This document shows, piece by piece, positions 33,197 to 36,535 of a stretch of 36,535 bases of DNA (position 1 is the first letter of the stretch; every line of letters begins with the position of its first letter). Source of the stretch: Chryseobacterium gleum (GTDB lineage Bacteria > Bacteroidota > Bacteroidia > Flavobacteriales_D > Crocinitomicaceae); assembly GCA_945860065.1 (NCBI GenBank), contig CAMAPI010000015.1, forward strand, positions 1 to 36,535, given 5' to 3'. The notes beneath the pieces were generated by a model. That model saw only the letters and a list, made by a program, of their open reading frames with translations. It was not told where the DNA came from and did no database searches. Made by a program: the position numbers and the translations under genes.

Positions 33197-34056
33197 ACAG
33201 AAAGATAGATAAACAAAATGGAAATAAGAGATGAAATGAAACCAATAATTTTAATTTTATTCCATTTCTCTTTGAAAAATAAGCTTCCGATAATGGAGGC
33301 AATCATCACAATGCTCACGTTAATCACTGCCAAAATACTACTATTGCTCCAGGTAAAGACATGATATGCTTTCATCAGGAAGTAAATCGAAAAATAATTT
33401 GGAATCCCGAGAAGAACTCCCGCAATAACGTTTCTCCAAGAGGGCGAAAGTTTGCCTTGAACGATGAGTACAATGGCAATCAATGCTCCAATTATCCCGG
33501 CAAGTCCAAAGGCATAGGCTGTGAAAAAAGCTGTTTGGTTTGGCAGTAAGACCAGATGTTGAATGTAATTCAATAGAAAGTCTAAGATCCCACTACCAAC
33601 GAAAAGAACCAACAACATCCATGTCGAAGAAACAGTGTTGGTTTTGTCATCTGTTTGAACGGTCATACCAATTACACCGATGATGGCTAATAAAATCCCG
33701 GCGATTTTTATGAATTGTATGGACTCCGAATAAAAAAGCATCATGCCAAGTAAGGAAAGTGCCATGCTCATTTTGACAGCTACAGATGTGCTGGATAGTC
33801 CGTTTTTCTGCGCGCTTAGTCCCATGATTAAAAACAATCCAATAAAGAGAATGGCTGCGCTCAGTGTAAAACCAAACCATGTACCTGAAACGGAGATTAG
33901 GTCGTTCCATTCGAATGGAAAAAAAATGAAGCCACAAAAAAATGCCACGAAATAGTTGACAACAATTGCCTGGAATGTATCAATGTTGAATTTGGGAAAT
34001 AGTTTAAAGAGTACAAAAATGAAACTCGAAAAAAGAATGGCGAAAAGTAGCTCCAT
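33193..34056 (-). CDS. DMT-superfamily (EamA-like) transporter
   Basis: 287 residues, almost entirely hydrophobic. About ten transmembrane spans are arranged as two EamA-like halves (MELLFAILFSSFIFVLFKLF at the start; FTWSNSSILAVINVSIVMIA and IIGSLFFKEKWNKIKIIGFI near the end). The conserved FFKEKW-type motif between the last two spans supports the family. It is an inner-membrane metabolite exporter or importer of unknown substrate. Its start overlaps the ribD stop by one base (TAATG) and its end overlaps DUF4159 by 4 bases. Its place after ribD could suggest flavin- or pteridine-related transport, but this is speculation. Confidence 0.87.
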   Translation of the reverse strand: MELLFAILFSSFIFVLFKLFPKFNIDTFQAIVVNYFVAFFCGFIFFPFEWNDLISVSGTWFGFTLSAAILFIGLFLIMGLSAQKNGLSSTSVAVKMSMALSLLGMMLFYSESIQFIKIAGILLAIIGVIGMTVQTDDKTNTVSSTWMLLVLFVGSGILDFLLNYIQHLVLLPNQTAFFTAYAFGLAGIIGALIAIVLIVQGKLSPSWRNVIAGVLLGIPNYFSIYFLMKAYHVFTWSNSSILAVINVSIVMIASIIGSLFFKEKWNKIKIIGFISSLISILFIYLSV

Positions 34057-35087
34057 TACCTTCGCTTAAAGTAATATACAGTGTCAGTGCCAAACGCATG
34101 TGAATGCGCAGGAATACGATTTAATAGGGGGGCTTTTACTCCTTCTTGAAAATAGACATCTCCAACAATTACGTATGCTTCGTCCCAAACGTTATCAATG
34201 ATAAAATACTGAAGGGTTCGACTGCCGCCCTCAACCATGATGGATGTAATGTTCCGTTTGTACAGTTCTTCTAGAATGACTTTGGTGGACGTTTCTTTAA
34301 TTTTGACCCACTCAATATTGTCTTTTTTCTCATCTTTTATCCGATTAAAAATAATCGTTGGCGCATCGGCTGAATATAGATTGATGTTTTCTTTTACTTG
34401 TAGTTGACTATCTATGAGTATTCGGATCGGATTCCTTCCTGTGAATTCACGAACGGTCAGTGTTGGATTGTCGTTCATAGCGGTATGTTTCCCAACTAAA
34501 ATCCCATGTTCTTGACTTCGCCATTTGTGGACAAGCGCCTTTGATTCTTCGCAGGAAATCCAATTAATTCCTTTTTCGTCCTCGGTACGAATGCGGTCGA
34601 GATATCCATCCTTTGTTTGAGCCCATTTCAAGATGACATAAGGCCTCCCTTTTTCATGAAAATTAAAAAAGCGTTTGTTTAATAGTCGGCATTCTGTTTC
34701 TAATATCCCCTCGTGAACGTCAATTCCAGCACGTTGTAATTTTTCAATTCCTCTCCCTGAAACTAGTTTATTCGTATCTCTGCAGCCAATAAAAATTTCG
34801 GCAACTTTTGATTCAACGAGTAAATCTGAACAAGGGGGAGTTTTTCCGTGATGGGAACATGGTTCAAGGTTGACATATACCGTTGATCCAGTTATTAGAC
34901 TTTTATCTTTTACAGATGCGATAGCATTTACTTCTGCATGCGCCTCACCGTAACGATGATGGTAACCTTCACCGATGATTTGACCATCTTTTACGATCAC
35001 ACATCCCACCATTGGATTAGGAGCCACCCAACTTGATCCAAGTTGAGCGAGGTCTATACAACGTTGCATGTAAACTTCGTGCTTCAT
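34056..35087 (-). CDS. ribD: Bifunctional riboflavin deaminase/reductase RibD
   Basis: 343 residues. The N-terminal zinc deaminase has VAPNPMVGCVIVKDG, HAEVNAI (His50 and catalytic Glu52) and PCSHHGKTPPC (Cys77 and Cys86), so all metal ligands are present. The C-terminal reductase (about 150-343) has YVILKWAQTKDGYL, HKWRSQEHGILVGKHTAMND-type sequence and VEGGSRTLQYFI. It carries out the second and third steps of riboflavin synthesis (deamination and NADPH-dependent reduction). It leads the minus-strand operon to the DMT transporter, DUF4159 and T9SS genes. Confidence 0.97.
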   Translation of the reverse strand: MKHEVYMQRCIDLAQLGSSWVAPNPMVGCVIVKDGQIIGEGYHHRYGEAHAEVNAIASVKDKSLITGSTVYVNLEPCSHHGKTPPCSDLLVESKVAEIFIGCRDTNKLVSGRGIEKLQRAGIDVHEGILETECRLLNKRFFNFHEKGRPYVILKWAQTKDGYLDRIRTEDEKGINWISCEESKALVHKWRSQEHGILVGKHTAMNDNPTLTVREFTGRNPIRILIDSQLQVKENINLYSADAPTIIFNRIKDEKKDNIEWVKIKETSTKVILEELYKRNITSIMVEGGSRTLQYFIIDNVWDEAYVIVGDVYFQEGVKAPLLNRIPAHSHAFGTDTVYYFKRR

Positions 35088-35091
35088 ACAG

Positions 35092-35099
35092 CGAAGATA
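35092..35099 (-). promoter_or_regulatory. Possible -7 promoter box (TATCTTCG) for ribD
   Basis: Minus-strand TATCTTCG, one mismatch from TAnnTTTG and identical to the octamer before the CotH-domain gene. It lies only 4 bases before the ribD ATG (35087), so the message would be nearly leaderless. I see no RFN (FMN riboswitch) elements in the 159-base gap up to 35246. Confidence 0.3.
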
Positions 35100-35217
35100 A
35101 GCATTCCTTCGCGTGATTTAATCCTAATGAACATGGATTTTATCGCTAGATTCATACGATAATTGATCGAAATGGGCGATATTGACGATGAATCGAGTCA
35201 ATTGTGCGAAGTATTTT

Positions 35218-35225
35218 TATTTTTG
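35218..35225 (+). promoter_or_regulatory. -7 promoter box (TATTTTTG) for the second MscS gene
   Basis: Exact TAnnTTTG match 21 bases before the ATG at 35247. The nearest upstream TTG (35202-35204) is spaced only 13 bases away, too close for the usual -33 element. The sequence is AT-rich, so moderate confidence. Confidence 0.4.
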
Positions 35226-35246
35226 TTGAAAATTCTGACCTAGCTT

Positions 35247-36050
35247 ATGATCGATGTAATTGAAAATCTTTTTGGAATGGAGCCTCATCACTTGAATGCT
35301 GTTCTGTTTTCGCTATTAACGAATATCGTAATTGCGGCTTTAATTACCATAGGTGGATTTTGGCTCACTGGAATCTTGACAAGATTTATTACGCGCATGC
35401 TCAGAAAGAGCGAAACGGATGCGGGCTTGGTTTCCTTTTTGGCTAGTTTCTTATCTATGGCATTGAAAATAATGGTTGTGGTGAGTGCCATTACTCAATT
35501 AGGAATCCCAATGACTTCCTTTTTAACCTTGATTGGTGCCGCTGGAATCGCAGTTGGTATGGCAATTTCCGGAACATTGTCCAATTTTGCTGGTGGAATT
35601 ATGATTTTGGTCTTAAAGCCTTTTAAACTTGGTGATGAAATCAAAGCCTTAGGTGAACAGGGAACGGTGAGCGAAATCCAAATTTTCAACACCTACTTAA
35701 CTACGCCTGACAATAAGGTGGTCATTTTTCCGAATGGGCCACTTGCGAATGGAAACATTGTCAACTTCACAAAGGAAAAAACACGACGGGTAGAATGGAC
35801 ATTTATATTCACGCATGATGCGTCTTTCCATGAGGTAAAAGAAACAATCTCAGGAATTTTATCGGAGGATAAACGCATCCTTACGAAGGTCCCTTCTGTC
35901 GTTGGCCTGGATCAAATCACAGAACAAGGCATGCATGTGAAGGTAAGAGCTTGGGTGAAGACAGCAGATTCCGCACAAGTCTTATTTGATGTAAACGCTG
36001 CGGCGGCGATTTCTTTTTCTCAAGCAAATATTCCGTTCGCAAAATCATAA
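35247..36050 (+). CDS. mscS: Small-conductance mechanosensitive channel MscS
   Basis: 267 residues, closely matching the E. coli MscS plan. Three N-terminal transmembrane spans lie at about 20-110. TM3 is in IGAAGIAVGMAISGTLSNFA, with the Ala/Gly packing pattern of the pore helix. GGIMILVLKPFKLGDEIKAL opens the beta domain, and VVIFPNGPLANGNIVNFTKE is the family signature. The end at NIPFAKS is shorter than the usual FPYPQ-type terminus, so the small C-terminal beta-barrel may be trimmed. This differs from the larger MscS homologue at 26405-27514. Three bases separate it from the thioesterase gene. Confidence 0.93.
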   Translation: MIDVIENLFGMEPHHLNAVLFSLLTNIVIAALITIGGFWLTGILTRFITRMLRKSETDAGLVSFLASFLSMALKIMVVVSAITQLGIPMTSFLTLIGAAGIAVGMAISGTLSNFAGGIMILVLKPFKLGDEIKALGEQGTVSEIQIFNTYLTTPDNKVVIFPNGPLANGNIVNFTKEKTRRVEWTFIFTHDASFHEVKETISGILSEDKRILTKVPSVVGLDQITEQGMHVKVRAWVKTADSAQVLFDVNAAAAISFSQANIPFAKS

Positions 36051-36053
36051 GAA

Positions 36054-36470
36054 ATGGATGTCATTCAAGCATATATTGATAAGAATCGTTTCGGTGAATG
36101 GCTAGGCATGTCATTTGAAGTCTTAGAACCTGGAATTGTGGCATACCGTCTAAATATTCAAGAAAAACACTTGGCAACTCCGATGCATGCACATGGTGGA
36201 TGTATCGCAAGTTTGTTAGACGCGACGCTCGGTGTTGGCGCGCTGTCTCTGGTTGCGGATGAACAAAAAGTGGTTTCTACCGTTGACTTGTCGATTCAGT
36301 TTTTGTCGGGAGTTAAATGCAGTGATGAATTAATTTCTTATTCAAAATGCTTGAAAAAAGGAAAAAAACTTATTTTTATGCAAGCAGATGTGCTCAACCA
36401 AAATAAAGAACTCGTCGCTCATGCGAATGGTACTTTTGTATGTGTTGAGGCAAAGGCTGCCGGATACTAA
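36054..36470 (+). CDS. PaaI-family hotdog-fold thioesterase
   Basis: 138 residues. The hotdog signature is MHAHGGCIASLLDATLGVGA, with the catalytic-region His-Gly-Gly and the Asp of the long helix. STVDLSIQFLSGVKCSDELI follows and is typical of PaaI/YdiI-like acyl-CoA thioesterases. It probably hydrolyses an aryl- or acyl-CoA ester in the cytosol. In bacteria with menaquinone this family includes the 1,4-dihydroxy-2-naphthoyl-CoA thioesterase, a possible role here, but unproven. It follows mscS by 3 bases. Confidence 0.88.
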   Translation: MDVIQAYIDKNRFGEWLGMSFEVLEPGIVAYRLNIQEKHLATPMHAHGGCIASLLDATLGVGALSLVADEQKVVSTVDLSIQFLSGVKCSDELISYSKCLKKGKKLIFMQADVLNQNKELVAHANGTFVCVEAKAAGY

Positions 36471-36493
36471 ACGTAAAACAAATTTTTTGACCC

Positions 36494-36535
36494 ATGCTTA
36501 TTACTATTTTACTTTTGATTTTTACGGTAATTATT
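36494..36535 (+). CDS. Possible start of a membrane protein, cut by the window edge
   Basis: From the ATG at 36494 an open frame of 14 codons reads MLITILLLIFTVII and runs off the end. It is wholly hydrophobic, like a signal anchor or first transmembrane span, and lies 23 bases after the thioesterase stop. Too short to name. Confidence 0.35.
   Translation, partial: MLITILLLIFTVII

Noticed and set aside
35088-35246. FMN riboswitch upstream of ribD
   Set aside because: The possible -7 box is only 4 bases from the ATG and none of the conserved RFN stems are visible in the gap.
1-36535. Mobile elements, prophage, tRNA genes or defence systems
   Set aside because: No transposase, integrase, phage, restriction or CRISPR-associated gene and no cloverleaf-like sequence was seen; every sizeable open frame is accounted for.

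Overview
The window looks like chromosomal DNA from a member of the Bacteroidota, most likely a flavobacterial lineage close to Fluviicola/Crocinitomicaceae (the lineage call is inference). Four proteins end in type IX secretion (T9SS) type A sorting domains, an SprB-repeat giant protein is present, and bacillithiol synthesis is represented by BshA. DnaG has the zinc-site-poor N-terminus I associate with this phylum, and CarB lacks the C-terminal regulatory domain. Promoter-like TAnnTTTG boxes recur without clear Shine-Dalgarno sequences. Coding density is very high. No gene-free stretch exceeds 300 bases; the longest is 249 bases (17051-17299). I saw no tRNA, rRNA, CRISPR array, insertion sequence or prophage gene.

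Layout. 10-3437 (+): an outer-membrane barrel-like protein, bshA, an ElbB-like protein and meaB, tightly packed. 3418-12891 (-): three T9SS cargo genes, namely a CotH-domain protein, a 1791-residue adhesin-like protein with 13 SprB-type repeats, and a small secreted protein. 12945-15970 (-): an alkaline-phosphatase-superfamily/TPR protein with a sulfotransferase. 16036-17050 (-): a Crp/Fnr regulator behind a DUF983 membrane protein. 17300-20047 (+): dnaK with a strong terminator, then an alpha/beta hydrolase. 20185-23001 (+): carB, interrupted by an in-frame TAA. 23053-27514 (+): polyprenyl diphosphate synthase, a MORN-like lipoprotein, dnaG and an MscS-type channel. 27515-28231 (-): pdxJ. 28295-31635 (+): a CBS protein, nadK and two secreted peptidyl-prolyl isomerases, one of them a cyclophilin-FKBP fusion. 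31632-35087 (-): ribD, a DMT transporter, a DUF4159 protein and a T9SS protein. 35247-36470 (+): a second MscS channel and a PaaI-type thioesterase, with the possible start of one more membrane protein at the edge.

Most of the window is housekeeping metabolism (pyrimidine/arginine, riboflavin, pyridoxal phosphate, NADP, isoprenoid quinone, bacillithiol), replication and folding, with cell-surface functions mixed in. The points most worth checking are: (1) the single nonsense codon that breaks an otherwise intact carB; (2) a P-loop-less sulfotransferase-like domain that appears to be hidden at the C-terminus of the phosphodiesterase/TPR protein, whose neighbour is an intact sulfotransferase; (3) a GTAAC-N4-GTTAC palindrome placed like a class II Crp/Fnr site in the promoter of the operon that encodes a Crp/Fnr protein; (4) an intrinsic terminator of the isomerase operon that lies inside the coding sequence of the convergent T9SS gene.
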